A DNA stretch of 64,000 nt from Pseudomonas koreensis (GCF_012986595.1 NZ_JAAQYM010000006.1:62001-126000), one strand, 5' to 3'; positions 43,474 through 52,282 are shown, counted from the stretch's first letter. The notes: a model not told the origin generated them from the letters alone. Numbers and translations: made by a program.

Positions 43474-43822
43474 GGTCAGTTCTTCCACGGTTGCAAAGTC
43501 TTGCCAGGCCACCCGGTCTGGCACGAGCTGCACTGTAGGAACACCGCTGGAAACAAAACAGGCTCAGGAATATTTCATTTGTACGGATCAGATTGAAGTG
43601 CTGCCTGCGGCGTTCTGCCGCGTCCTGATACGGTTTTTATCGTTTCAGGTGAATCTGTTGCGTGCTGCGCTGCACCTGCATAGTGCTTTGCAAAATCTGT
43701 AGGAGTGAGCCTGCTCGCGATAGCGGTGTGTCAGTCAACAAAGCCGTTGCCTGACACACCGCTATCGCGAGCAGGCTCACTCCTACAGGAATTGCGCAAA
43801 AATCTGATGAGGTAGCCGCTGC
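43474..43822. promoter_or_regulatory. Divergent spacer between ccoN4-like and siroheme reductase genes
   Basis: A 349-bp spacer with promoters for both directions expected. I looked for an Anr/FNR box (TTGAT-N4-ATCAA) and did not find a good one. The part next to the reductase is a REPIN (43697-43788), only 34 bp before its ATG. Confidence 0.4.
43697..43788. repeat. REPIN-type palindrome, family B
   Basis: Perfect 38-nt inverted arms, beginning CTGTAGGAGTGAGCCTGCTC, around a 16-bp centre. It lies in the leader of the siroheme reductase gene, so it would be part of its transcript if the promoter is upstream. Confidence 0.92.
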
Positions 43823-45496
43823 ATGTATCAATACGACGATTACGACCGCGCACTGGTGTTCGAGCGCGTTGCGCAATTTCGCGATCAGGTCGAGCGCTTC
43901 ATGGCCGGGGCGTTGAGCGAAGAGGAATTCCTGCCGCTGCGTTTGCAAAACGGTCTCTACCTGCAGAAGCACGCCTACATGCTGCGGGTGGCGATTCCCT
44001 ACGGCACCTTGAGCGCCGCGCAGATGCGCACCCTGGCGAGCATCGCCGCCGACTACGATCGCGGCTACGGCCACTTCACCACCCGGCAGAACCTGCAATT
44101 CAACTGGATCGAACTGGCCCAGGTGCCGGACATCCTCGAGCGTCTGGCGCAGGTCAACATGCATGCGATCCAGACCTCCGGCAACTGCGTGCGCAACATC
44201 ACCACCGAGGCGTTCGCCGGGGTCGCGGCGGACGAGATGATCGACCCGCGCCCGTTGGCGGAAATCCTTCGGCAGTGGTCGACAATCAACCCGGAATTCC
44301 TGTTTCTGCCGCGCAAGTTCAAGATCGCCATCTGCTCGGCGAAGCAGGATCGTGCGGCGATCATGATGCATGACATCGGCCTGTATCTTTATCCGGGGCG
44401 TGACGGGCAAATGCTCCTGCGGGTGATCGTCGGCGGCGGGTTGGGGCGTACGCCGATTCTCGGGCTGCAGATCCGCGAAGGCTTGCCGTGGCAGCATCTG
44501 CTGTCCTACGTCGAGGCGATCCTGCGGGTCTACAACCGGCACGGTCGGCGTGACAACAAGTACAAGGCGCGGATCAAGATTCTGGTCAAGGCGCTGGGCA
44601 TCGAAGCGTTCGCCCGGGAAGTCGAAGAAGAATGGCAACACCTCAAGGACGGCCCGGCGCAGTTGACCGACGCTGAATACCAGCGGGTTGCCAGCGCATT
44701 CGTGCCGCCGATCTATCACTCCCTTGCTGACACCGACCTGGACTTCGGCACGCGCCTGGCCGAGAGCCCGGCGTTTGCCCGTTGGGTCGCGCGCAACGTG
44801 CAGCCGCACAAGAAACCGGGTTACACCAGCGTGGTGCTGTCGACCAAACCGGGTCTGAGCGCGCCGCCGGGGGATGTCACCGGGTTGCAGATGCTGGCGG
44901 TGGCAGACTGGTCGGAGCGCTTCGGTTTTGGCGAAATTCGCATTGCCCACGAGCAGAACATCGTCCTGCCCGATGTGCAAAAGTCTGACCTCTACGAACT
45001 CTGGCAACTGGCCTGCGAGCGTAATCTGGGCAGTGCCAACGTCGGCCTGCTGACCGACATCATCGCCTGCCCGGGCGGGGATTTCTGTGCGCTGGCCAAC
45101 GCCAAGTCGATCCCGATCGCCCAGGCGATTCAGGCGCGCTTCGACAACCTCGACTACTTGCACGACCTGGGCGACATCAGCCTGAACATCTCCGGTTGCA
45201 TCAACGCCTGCGGCCATCACCACATCGGCAATATCGGCATCCTTGGCGTCGATAAAAACGGCAGCGAGTGGTACCAGATCACCCTCGGCGGTGCGCAGGG
45301 CAAAAACAGCACGCTGGGCAAAGTCATCGGCCCGTCGTTCAGCGCGGCTGAAGTGCCGCAAGTGATCGAGCGGATTATCGGCACCTTCGTGCGCTACCGC
45401 GAGAGCGAAGAGTTGTTCGTCGACACCCTGGCGCGCATTGGCCTGGAGCCGTTCAAGGAGCGGGTCTACCCGAAAGCGCTGGAGGTATCGGCATGA
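43823..45496 (+). CDS. Nitrite/sulfite reductase (siroheme and 4Fe-4S), NirA/PA4130-like
   Basis: The 557-residue protein is a hemoprotein of the CysI/NirA family. The cluster and siroheme ligands lie in CPGGDFCALA (about 417) and SGCINACGHHHIGN (about 458). It starts YDDYDRALVFERVAQFRDQV and has TTRQNLQFNWIEL in the first ferredoxin-like repeat. It differs from the housekeeping CysI that I recall, and the neighbouring orphan CcoN suggests the PA4130 paralogue. It reduces sulfite or nitrite with electrons from a ferredoxin or flavoprotein. Its stop overlaps the DUF934 start. Confidence 0.88.
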   Translation: MYQYDDYDRALVFERVAQFRDQVERFMAGALSEEEFLPLRLQNGLYLQKHAYMLRVAIPYGTLSAAQMRTLASIAADYDRGYGHFTTRQNLQFNWIELAQVPDILERLAQVNMHAIQTSGNCVRNITTEAFAGVAADEMIDPRPLAEILRQWSTINPEFLFLPRKFKIAICSAKQDRAAIMMHDIGLYLYPGRDGQMLLRVIVGGGLGRTPILGLQIREGLPWQHLLSYVEAILRVYNRHGRRDNKYKARIKILVKALGIEAFAREVEEEWQHLKDGPAQLTDAEYQRVASAFVPPIYHSLADTDLDFGTRLAESPAFARWVARNVQPHKKPGYTSVVLSTKPGLSAPPGDVTGLQMLAVADWSERFGFGEIRIAHEQNIVLPDVQKSDLYELWQLACERNLGSANVGLLTDIIACPGGDFCALANAKSIPIAQAIQARFDNLDYLHDLGDISLNISGCINACGHHHIGNIGILGVDKNGSEWYQITLGGAQGKNSTLGKVIGPSFSAAEVPQVIERIIGTFVRYRESEELFVDTLARIGLEPFKERVYPKALEVSA

Positions 45497-45972
45497 ACAA
45501 TCTGCTGCGCTTGGAGCAGGGGGTCGCGCGGCAGGTCGAGGATGATCCGTGGACACTGGTACGCGAGCCGGACCAGGGCCGGCCGCCAGGATTGCAGATC
45601 CTGCCGCTGGCGCACTGGCTGCAATCGCCTTCGACCCACGCGGTGTGGCTGGGGCCGGACGATGAGGTCGAAAGCGTGGTGCCGTGGCTGGCCTCGCTGC
45701 CGCTGATTGCCCTGGACTTCCCGAGCTTTCGCGACGGTCGCGCCTACAGCCAGGCGTATCTGCTGCGCAGTCGATTTGGCTGGGCCGGCGAGTTACGCGC
45801 GATCGGCGATGTGTTGCGTGATCAACTCAGCCACATGCGCCAGTGCGGGTTCGACAGCTTTGCGGTGCGTGAGGACAAATCGGCGGAAGATGCCCTCAAA
45901 GGACTGGCCGGCATGAGTGTGCTGTACGGGCGCTCGGTGATTGAGCCGCGCCCACTGTTTCGGCGCCGCTGA
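45493..45972 (+). CDS. DUF934 family protein, partner of siroheme reductase
   Basis: The 159-residue protein has the DUF934 core PLIALDFPSFRDGRAYSQAY, followed by LLRSRFGWAGELRAIGDVLR and GFDSFAVRED. This family is nearly always coded next to CysI/NirA-type reductases and is thought to assist them; its exact function is unknown. Overlap ATGA with the reductase shows translational coupling. Confidence 0.92.
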   Translation: MNNLLRLEQGVARQVEDDPWTLVREPDQGRPPGLQILPLAHWLQSPSTHAVWLGPDDEVESVVPWLASLPLIALDFPSFRDGRAYSQAYLLRSRFGWAGELRAIGDVLRDQLSHMRQCGFDSFAVREDKSAEDALKGLAGMSVLYGRSVIEPRPLFRRR

Positions 45973-45977
45973 TACTT

Positions 45978-46110
45978 CTGTGGCGAGGGAGCTTGCTCCC
46001 GCTGGGTGGCGAAGCCGCCCCGAAGCTGAACAATGCGATCCGTCAGGGGATAGGTGTTGGCTTTCTTCGGGAGTGCTGCGCACTCCAGCGGGAGCAAGCT
46101 CCCTCGCCAC
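45978..46110. repeat. REPIN-type palindrome, family C
   Basis: Arms CTGTGGCGAGGGAGCTTGCT (left) and its inverse ending near 46110, around an imperfect centre that includes GAAGCCGCCCC and a second smaller inverted part with GGGAGTGCTGCGCACTCC. Third distinct repeat family of the window, also at 61556-61649 and at the right end. Confidence 0.85.
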
Positions 46111-46258
46111 GGTGTTTCGGTGTTGCCCGTACCGGGGAAACCCCTACAACCTTTGCCGATCAGGGATTTTCCCTTGGGTCGATGCTGGCCTTTTGGTAGA
46201 GTCCCCGTCGCCAGCGGGTTTTCGGCTGGACGACGGAATGAAGAAGGGAGTCTGGGTA

Positions 46259-47233
46259 GTGAGTGCGGGCAAAAAGATTTTGGGCCTCACGGCGATGCTG
46301 TTGATGCTGACGCTGTGGGCCAGCTACTTTTATGTGATCAAGGAAAACCGCGACGGCCAGTTGGGCGGCGCCGGTGAAAGCACCGCGTGGTGCGGCACGC
46401 CGCCGTCCACGGAAGCAGCGCTGTTGGGCAAGGATCAACTGACCTTGCGCGTGACCAACAACCTGCGCGGCGAGTTCATGCTCAGTGGCTCGCTGGTGGT
46501 GTCCGAACGCACCTTCAACCGCTATGACCTGGGTCGCAACGAACTGCGTCTGCGCCTGGAACCGTTGCAGTGGTCGTACGGCGTCACACCGATCTTCCTG
46601 GAGCAGGTCAAGGTTCAGCCCCTGAGCCGCAACCTCGCCTCGCCGACCAAGAGCGCCTACGCCGAACTCGAGCCTCGGCCGATCGGCGTGCAGGGCCAAG
46701 TCACCGAATTCCCCTTCGACACCTATCGCTACGGCTACAAACCGGTGCTGTATTACCTCAAGGGCAGCGAGCGCGTCGACCTGCGCTTCAAGAACATCAC
46801 TACGCTGATGGACATGTCCAACACCTTCACGCCGATCCAGAAGTACAACCGCGTCGAATACATCAACGAAAAAAACTCGATGATCCGCGATGAGGACTAC
46901 AAGGCCTACGGTCCGCACGAGTGCGCATTCAGCGTCGAGCGTAAAGGCTCGTTCAAGGTTGTGGTGCTGTTGTTGCTGCTGGTGCTGTGCCTGCCATTGC
47001 TGCATGTGTTCTATCGCGACGAGCCGGGGATCGACTTCCTCGCGACGCTGGTGGCGATTGCCGTGGTGCGCGTGGTGCTGGTGGGGCCGGTGCAGGACTT
47101 TCAGCTGTACAACATCGACTTCCTGTTTGGCGCGGCGATCCTGCTGGTGGGTTCGGTGTCGCTGATCAAGGCGATGCGCGCCAACAGTCGGCGGGAGATG
47201 GCGTTGAAGAGCGGGGCGACGTCTTCCTGGTAG
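46259..47233 (+). CDS. DUF4436-like membrane protein
   Basis: The 324-residue protein has an N-terminal membrane segment (LGLTAMLLMLTLWASYFYVI), a large periplasmic part (with TEFPFDTYRYGYKPVLYYLK), and three C-terminal membrane segments from VVVLLLLLVLCLPLLHVFY on. This layout fits DUF4436, of unknown role. GTG 46259 has AAGGGAG 8 nt upstream and is preferred; ATG 46238 adds seven residues and lacks a good ribosome site. The much longer frame to 45941 runs through a REP element and is not coding. Confidence 0.7.
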   Translation: MSAGKKILGLTAMLLMLTLWASYFYVIKENRDGQLGGAGESTAWCGTPPSTEAALLGKDQLTLRVTNNLRGEFMLSGSLVVSERTFNRYDLGRNELRLRLEPLQWSYGVTPIFLEQVKVQPLSRNLASPTKSAYAELEPRPIGVQGQVTEFPFDTYRYGYKPVLYYLKGSERVDLRFKNITTLMDMSNTFTPIQKYNRVEYINEKNSMIRDEDYKAYGPHECAFSVERKGSFKVVVLLLLLVLCLPLLHVFYRDEPGIDFLATLVAIAVVRVVLVGPVQDFQLYNIDFLFGAAILLVGSVSLIKAMRANSRREMALKSGATSSW

Positions 47234-47262
47234 CGCCCGGAACCTGATCTCGACACAGGCCC

Positions 47263-47290
47263 TGTGGGAGCGAGCCTGCTTGCTCCCACA
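47263..47290. repeat. Short REP-like hairpin (solo unit)
   Basis: TGTGGGAGC and GCTCCCACA pair around a 10-nt loop containing the family B core GAGCCTGCTT. It looks like a collapsed or single REP and may serve as transcript end for the membrane protein gene. Confidence 0.7.
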
Positions 47291-47414
47291 AAGCATCAGC
47301 GTCTGTGCATCCGCATGGGAATCTTGCGTGTGTACAAGGTAATTTCCCCGGCATTGGCTATAACTGTATTTCCCGCCAGGCAATATATCTCGGCGTTCTG
47401 ACAGGAGTTACAGC

Positions 47415-48086
47415 ATGAAGCTTGCAGTGATGATGGGCACCCTCTGCATCGCCACCCTTGGCGTGGTGGGTTGCTCCAGCAAAACCGTCGCTCCCGATGA
47501 GTATTCCGGCTTTCTCAAGGATTACAGCCAGCTCAAGGAAGCCAAGTCGCCATCCGGTGCCGAAGTGATGCGCTGGATTGATCCGAAGCTCGACATGAGC
47601 AAGTTCACCAGTGTGTACATCGAGCCGACCCAGCTCTATCCAAAGCCGCAGCCGACCGCGAAGATTTCCCAGCAGACCCTCAACGGCATCACCTCCTACT
47701 ACGATCAAGCCCTCAAGCGTGAAATCAGCAAAGACCTGCCATTGGCCAACGGCCCCGGCCCGGGCGTGATTGTGGTCCGAGCGGCGATCACCGCCGTCAG
47801 CAGCAAGACCGAAGGCCTGCACGCGTATGAAGTGATCCCGGTTGCTCTGGTGGCGGCAGCCGTCAGCACCGCCAGCGGTATTCGCGATCAGGAAACCACC
47901 CTGGCCACCGAAGCGGTGTTCCTCGATGGCGCGAGCAACAAGGTCGTGGCGCAAGTGGTGCGCAAAGGCACCGGTAAACCGCTGCAAAACGATAAGCAGG
48001 CGATGACCGCCAACGACGTTAAACCTGTGATTGATGGCTGGGCTTCGGACTTGCATCAGTCCTACCTCAAACTCAAGGCGCAGTAA
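47415..48086 (+). CDS. DUF3313 family lipoprotein
   Basis: The 223-residue precursor has the lipobox GVVGC at Cys20. The mature part follows the DUF3313 pattern: YSGFLKDYSQLKEAKSPSGA, FTSVYIEPTQLYPKP, VIVVRAAITAVSSKTEG, and a C-terminal helix with VIDGWASDLHQSYLKLKAQ. It is an envelope lipoprotein of unknown function, single gene, with AGGAG before ATG. Confidence 0.9.
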   Translation: MKLAVMMGTLCIATLGVVGCSSKTVAPDEYSGFLKDYSQLKEAKSPSGAEVMRWIDPKLDMSKFTSVYIEPTQLYPKPQPTAKISQQTLNGITSYYDQALKREISKDLPLANGPGPGVIVVRAAITAVSSKTEGLHAYEVIPVALVAAAVSTASGIRDQETTLATEAVFLDGASNKVVAQVVRKGTGKPLQNDKQAMTANDVKPVIDGWASDLHQSYLKLKAQ

Positions 48087-48095
48087 GGTCCGGCA

Positions 48096-48124
48096 GCGGG
48101 ATCGTTCACGGTGAACGATCCCGC
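48096..48124. terminator. Perfect hairpin between convergent genes
   Basis: GCGGGATCGTTCAC and GTGAACGATCCCGC are a perfect 14-nt inverted repeat with a single central base. It lies 10 bp after the DUF3313 stop and 9 bp beyond the stop of the convergent DUF3829-like gene. No strong U-tract. Confidence 0.6.
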
Positions 48125-48132
48125 GTGTGGTC

Positions 48133-49137
48133 TCAGAACTCGGCTCTGGCCCTGCGGTTGTAGTAGCTGAGCAGGCCATCGTAACTGCGGCTGACCGCGT
48201 AGAAGTCGTCGCTCAGGCGCTGCGGTGGGGCGTGTTCCAGCCAGTCCTTGTGCAGGGTGTTCAACGCCTGCAGATAGCGGGTCGACGGCTTGCCAATGTA
48301 CAACCACAGATCCCGCGCTGCGTCGGTCCTGGTCTGGAAACCTCCATCCGTTTGCGCGAACAGGAAAGGTTCCCGACGATCCCAGGCTTGTTGCAGTTTT
48401 GCTGTGGTGTCGGCCAGCAGTTGCGGGGTCAGCGTGCGGTTTTTCATGGCTGCATCAAGCACGTCGATGGTCTTTCGTGCCTGCATCATATAGGCCAGCA
48501 AATACCAGTGGATGTCCTTGCCCACGCGTTCTTCCAGGCGCTTCAACTGTTCGGGTCGCTGCGCGGCATCGAGGGGCAGCAGGCTTTCTCTCAGCGCAAT
48601 TGAAGCGTTGTTGTAACTGTCCGCCACGGGCGGAATAAAAGCATTTTCGACAATGAGGGCTGCGGCATTCTGTGTCCCGGTGACAAAGCTCGCCCCCCGG
48701 TCAAACCGGCCGCTTGGTATCGTCATCGCTACCTGATCCAGCGCGCGAACGTAAGCATTTGCCGTTTGTGCCAGTTCTGGCTGGTAGGCCAACAGTTCGA
48801 GTTTTTCGGTGAGACGCCCGGAGCACAGGTCACGCTGGATGTCGCGCACATTGCGCGCATCGCTGTCTTCAAAATCGCTGAGGCTGCGCAACCATTGCTC
48901 GGTGATCTGCCGAGGTGCCTGTGGGGTCTTGTAGAGGTCATAAGCCACGCGCCATTGCACGTCGACCCGGTTGACGCAAGCAATCAGCGGGCTCAAGGCA
49001 TTGGCTTGGGCGGTGACCGGCGCATCGCGTTGGTCGAGCCAGAGGTCGAGTTGGGAGAAGGGGCGACTGGCGCCGGTCAAACCCATGATGACGACACCGA
49101 ACACCAGACCGATCGGGACCAGCAGTTTGATATTCAT
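48133..49137 (-). CDS. DUF3829-like (YiiG-type) protein
   Basis: The 334-residue protein has one N-terminal hydrophobic segment (IKLLVPIGLVFGVVIMGLTG) acting as signal or anchor, then a helical domain with the pattern of DUF3829: LSPLIACVNRVDVQWRVAYD, WYLLAYMMQARKTIDVLDAA, and SYDGLLSYYNRR. E. coli YiiG is a lipoprotein of this kind; here no lipobox Cys is seen. It overlaps the stop of the J-like gene (ATGA) and so forms an operon with it. Role unknown. Confidence 0.78.
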   Translation of the reverse strand: MNIKLLVPIGLVFGVVIMGLTGASRPFSQLDLWLDQRDAPVTAQANALSPLIACVNRVDVQWRVAYDLYKTPQAPRQITEQWLRSLSDFEDSDARNVRDIQRDLCSGRLTEKLELLAYQPELAQTANAYVRALDQVAMTIPSGRFDRGASFVTGTQNAAALIVENAFIPPVADSYNNASIALRESLLPLDAAQRPEQLKRLEERVGKDIHWYLLAYMMQARKTIDVLDAAMKNRTLTPQLLADTTAKLQQAWDRREPFLFAQTDGGFQTRTDAARDLWLYIGKPSTRYLQALNTLHKDWLEHAPPQRLSDDFYAVSRSYDGLLSYYNRRARAEF

Positions 49138-50771
49138 GGGCGCGCCTCCTTGCCGTACCACTGTTCAACGGTGGCCGGTGCGCTGCATTCGGCGGTGGTC
49201 GCCGGCATGCGACTGCACAAGCGTTCGGTCCAGGGTTGCAGTCCCTGGTTGCGCTTGACCGTGCCTTGGCTGCCGATCACATTGATCACGCCGAGCACAA
49301 CGATAAACACCATGGCCGCGATGGTAGTCAGACAGACTTTCAGCAGCGGACTGGTCTGTTCCCAGGAAACGTGTGGCTTGACCTGTCGCCGACGTATCAG
49401 CCCGAAAGTTGCCAAGGTCGTGGCGTACACAACGCCGGCGATCGGACCGAAAAACCAGCTGAGCCCGGCCACCATCAGCGCACAGGGAACCAGATCGCGC
49501 AAGACCCCGAACGGCGGCGACTCCGCGGGGAACCCCAGGCAAAGTCGCGCACTCAGCCGGTCATCCAGCACCCACCAGCGATGGGCGAAATTGTGCACCA
49601 GCCAATTGAGCCCGGCGCCGATCACTGCAAACACTACCGTTGTGATCATGACGATATTTATCAGCCCGCTGAGACGAAGCCCCTGCGGGATGAAGTGGGT
49701 AAAGGCGCCGATCAGGCAGGCGAGCACGACGCCCACGTAGGTCGGCCAGTCGTTGAAACGGGTTTCCCAGTCGCGCCAGAAGAACGCGGTGCCGCCGGGC
49801 ATGTCTGCCCAGACGTCGGGCGCGTTGGCGTACAGCGCAGAGCTCAACTGTCGGCACTGGGCCCAGTCCTCCTCGTGCAGGCGCCGGGCCAGCGCCCGAC
49901 GCTGACTGAAGGGGCCGTTGCCGAGCAGCAGGCGTGCGGCGCGGTGTTGCGGCGTGGCGAGCGGTTCCCGGGCGAGCTGGCGCTGTCGCGCCAGAAAAAT
50001 CGGCGTTTCATGGCGCGCAACCAGACGTTTCCATTCGCTCTCGGGGCATCGGTTCGACGGGCCTGAGTGCCAGTCCTGGCCAGCGCAAACCTGCTCGAAA
50101 ATGTCCGCGGACCAGTGACGGCTGTCCAGCAGCAACTGACTCAAAAAGCGGTTGAACCATTGTCGGTGCACTTCGCCTTCAAGCCAGAGGACGTTGACGC
50201 GACCCTGGTAAGCCTGCAAAAAGGCTTCACGGTCTTGTTGCTCAAGTGCATCGCACAGGGGCTCGGTCACGCGCTCACGCTGTTGAGCCAGCAGCAGTTC
50301 TATGGATTCTTCGTCCAGCTCAAGGCGTTGCCAGGCACTGAACCAGTGATACTGCTGCACCGCCCAATCCACCAGCGGCCCGGACGATTGTGGTTGTTCG
50401 ATGCAGTGCTGCAGCAGGGTTTCTTCCAGGATGTGTGCGCACCCTTGCTCGACAGCGAGTGCGTGACGCTGGCGCAGTTCTTCCAGGCTGATACCGTCCA
50501 GCGAGCGCGTGACCAGTTGCAGGGCATCGGCTTCGACCACGGTCAGGCCGGTCAAGTCCCATTGGCGGTCGTCAGGCTCGGGGGCTTCTTGCTCTTCGCG
50601 GGACTGTATCCATTCCTTGTAACTGAGGGCTTGTTCATACGCGTCGCGCAGGCGCTGAAACCCCTCCGGATCTTCGTCCGGACGGGTCTGTTTGAGCAGG
50701 GCAGCGTATTGGCGTTTGATACTGCGCGTATCGGCGTCGGCCGTTAGGCCAAGGACGGTCCAGCAACTCAT
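49134..50771 (-). CDS. J-domain-like membrane protein with RPD in place of HPD
   Basis: The 545-residue protein has an N-terminal J-domain-like segment (CWTVLGLTADADTRSIKRQY, then TRPDEDPEGFQRLRDAYEQA; residues 2-50), a long helical cytoplasmic middle, and several C-terminal membrane segments (about 345-510). The HPD tripeptide that triggers Hsp70 hydrolysis reads RPD. A group of Pseudomonas J-like proteins seems to share RPDEDPEGF, so it is probably a family trait. ATG 50771 (MSCWTVLGL) fits the domain start better than the frame start at 50834. Coupled to the DUF3829-like gene. Confidence 0.8.
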   Translation of the reverse strand: MSCWTVLGLTADADTRSIKRQYAALLKQTRPDEDPEGFQRLRDAYEQALSYKEWIQSREEQEAPEPDDRQWDLTGLTVVEADALQLVTRSLDGISLEELRQRHALAVEQGCAHILEETLLQHCIEQPQSSGPLVDWAVQQYHWFSAWQRLELDEESIELLLAQQRERVTEPLCDALEQQDREAFLQAYQGRVNVLWLEGEVHRQWFNRFLSQLLLDSRHWSADIFEQVCAGQDWHSGPSNRCPESEWKRLVARHETPIFLARQRQLAREPLATPQHRAARLLLGNGPFSQRRALARRLHEEDWAQCRQLSSALYANAPDVWADMPGGTAFFWRDWETRFNDWPTYVGVVLACLIGAFTHFIPQGLRLSGLINIVMITTVVFAVIGAGLNWLVHNFAHRWWVLDDRLSARLCLGFPAESPPFGVLRDLVPCALMVAGLSWFFGPIAGVVYATTLATFGLIRRRQVKPHVSWEQTSPLLKVCLTTIAAMVFIVVLGVINVIGSQGTVKRNQGLQPWTERLCSRMPATTAECSAPATVEQWYGKEARP

Positions 50772-50942
50772 TGCGTGTACAACTCCATGGAAACTTGCGA
50801 CGCGACCCAGTGATGGCACTTTGATTTTGCGCACCCTACCTGTTTCGCGTCAGAAAGTCCTCAGACGTTGTCCATTTCTTGAGTTCGAGCGCTCGCATCA
50901 GCGCCAGATATGGCATCTGATGCCGGATGCACGTTAAGTCAG

Positions 50943-51368
50943 TCAAAGATTTTTCTTCGCCTGCTCGCGAATCCGCTCTTCCTGCGCACGGGCTTCAGGG
51001 GTGAACTCGGCACCGAAATCCTCGGCGGAGAATATCTGGCGAATCTCGATTTCAGACTCGCCCGGCATCGGGTTCGGGCAGCGCTTGACCCATTCGATGG
51101 CTTCTTCTTTGGATTTCACTTCCCAGATCCAGTAGCCGGCCACCAGCTCCTTGGTCTCGATGAACGGCCCGTCGATGACCGTGCGCTTGTCGCCGGAAAA
51201 GCGCACGCGGGCGCCTTTGCTGCTTGGGTGCAGGCCATCGGCGTCGATGAGGATGCCGGCCTTGACCAGTTCTTCGTTGAAGTTGCCCATGGCGGTGATC
51301 AGCTCTTCACTGGGCATGATGCCGGCTTCGGAGTCGGCGCTGGCTTTGACAAGGATCATGAATCGCAT
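50943..51368 (-). CDS. YciI family protein (DGPF domain)
   Basis: The 141-residue protein begins MRFMILVKASADSEAGIMPS and has TVIDGPFIETKELVAGYWIW, the DGPF motif with the following strand, then EEAIEWVKRCPNPMPGESEI. This ferredoxin-like fold is found in small cytoplasmic enzymes or regulators, often near ECF sigma factors; here none is present. GGAG lies 8 nt before ATG 51368. Function not established. Confidence 0.92.
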   Translation of the reverse strand: MRFMILVKASADSEAGIMPSEELITAMGNFNEELVKAGILIDADGLHPSSKGARVRFSGDKRTVIDGPFIETKELVAGYWIWEVKSKEEAIEWVKRCPNPMPGESEIEIRQIFSAEDFGAEFTPEARAQEERIREQAKKNL

Positions 51369-51502
51369 GGTGGTTGCTCCGTGGAGTGTGGGGGATTCAC
51401 TGCTTGGTCGAACGGGCAGGGCATGAATCGACAGGTTCACTGAATAAAGATGCAGTCCGGCGTTTTAACAAGCAGCAAAAGCACTGCTGACCACAGAGAT
51501 CT

Positions 51503-51594
51503 CCTGTAGGAATGAGCCTGCTCGCGATGGCGTCGTGTCAGTTAACAAATAGCTGCCTGATTCACCGCCATCGCGAGCAGGCTCACTCCTACAG
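51503..51594. repeat. REPIN-type palindrome, family B
   Basis: Arms starting CCTGTAGGAATGAGCCTGCT pair with the right arm at 51566-51594 with one mismatch, around a centre of about 34 bp. It lies between the divergent YciI and tpx genes. Confidence 0.9.
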
Positions 51595-51610
51595 AGGATC
51601 GGTTGCGCGG

Positions 51611-51620
51611 TTGTATACAA
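51611..51620. promoter_or_regulatory. Palindrome TTGTATACAA upstream of tpx
   Basis: A perfect 10-bp palindrome, 116 bp before the tpx start. It resembles operators of GntR-type regulators, which often read TNGTATACNA. No such regulator is nearby, so function is open. Confidence 0.35.
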
Positions 51621-51735
51621 TTTTTCACGCAGGCACCCAACAATTTCCAGACAGGGCATAGGTCGTCGGACAATTTCGTGGTTAACTTCGGCCTCTTGCA
51701 TGCTTTCCAATCAAAACATCAGAAGGACTAAAGTC

Positions 51736-52236
51736 ATGGCTCAAGTCACCCTCAAAGGCAACCCGGTTCAAGTCAACGGCCAGTTGCCACAAGCCGGTTC
51801 CAAGGCGCCAGCCTTTTCCCTGGTTGCCGGCAATCTGTCCGACGTCACCCTGGCGAGCTTCGCCGGCAAGCGCAAAGTGCTGAACATCTTCCCAAGCGTC
51901 GACACCCCGACCTGCGCGACTTCCGTGCGCAAGTTCAACGCCCAGGCCAACGAAGTCGCCAACACCGTGGTGCTGTGCATCTCGGCTGACCTGCCGTTCG
52001 CCCAGGCCCGTTTCTGCGGCGCCGAAGGCCTGGAAAACGTGCAGAACCTGTCGACCCTGCGCGGTGCCGAATTCATCGAAAACTACGGCGTAGCCATCGC
52101 TGACGGCCCGCTGAAAGGCCTGACTGCCCGTGCGGTGGTTGTTCTGGACGAGAACGACAACGTGCTGCACAGCGAGCTGGTCAAGGAAATCGCTGAAGAG
52201 CCGAACTACGAAGCAGCGCTCGCTGTTCTGAAGTAA
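51736..52236 (+). CDS. tpx: Thiol peroxidase (atypical 2-Cys peroxiredoxin)
   Basis: The 166-residue protein has the Tpx motif SVDTPTCATSV with the peroxidatic Cys60 and resolving Cys94 (FAQARFC), at the spacing of E. coli Tpx (61 and 95). It reduces peroxides using thioredoxin. AAGGA precedes ATG 51736; the longer frame from 51700 is not needed. A good terminator follows, so it is a single gene. Confidence 0.97.
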   Translation: MAQVTLKGNPVQVNGQLPQAGSKAPAFSLVAGNLSDVTLASFAGKRKVLNIFPSVDTPTCATSVRKFNAQANEVANTVVLCISADLPFAQARFCGAEGLENVQNLSTLRGAEFIENYGVAIADGPLKGLTARAVVVLDENDNVLHSELVKEIAEEPNYEAALAVLK

Positions 52237-52253
52237 GCGCTTTTACAATTGTT

Positions 52254-52282
52254 AACGGCCTGGCCCTGTCCAGGCCGTTTTC
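52254..52282 (+). terminator. Rho-independent terminator after tpx
   Basis: AACGGCCTGG and CCAGGCCGTT form a 10-bp stem with a 6-nt loop, followed by TTTC. Confidence 0.9.

Noticed and set aside
43474..43696. Anr/FNR box for the orphan ccoN
   Set aside because: No TTGAT-N4-ATCAA-like sequence was found by eye.
45941..46237. N-terminal extension of the DUF4436-like protein
   Set aside because: The extension runs through the family C REPIN and overlaps the DUF934 gene; GTG 46259 or ATG 46238 are better starts.
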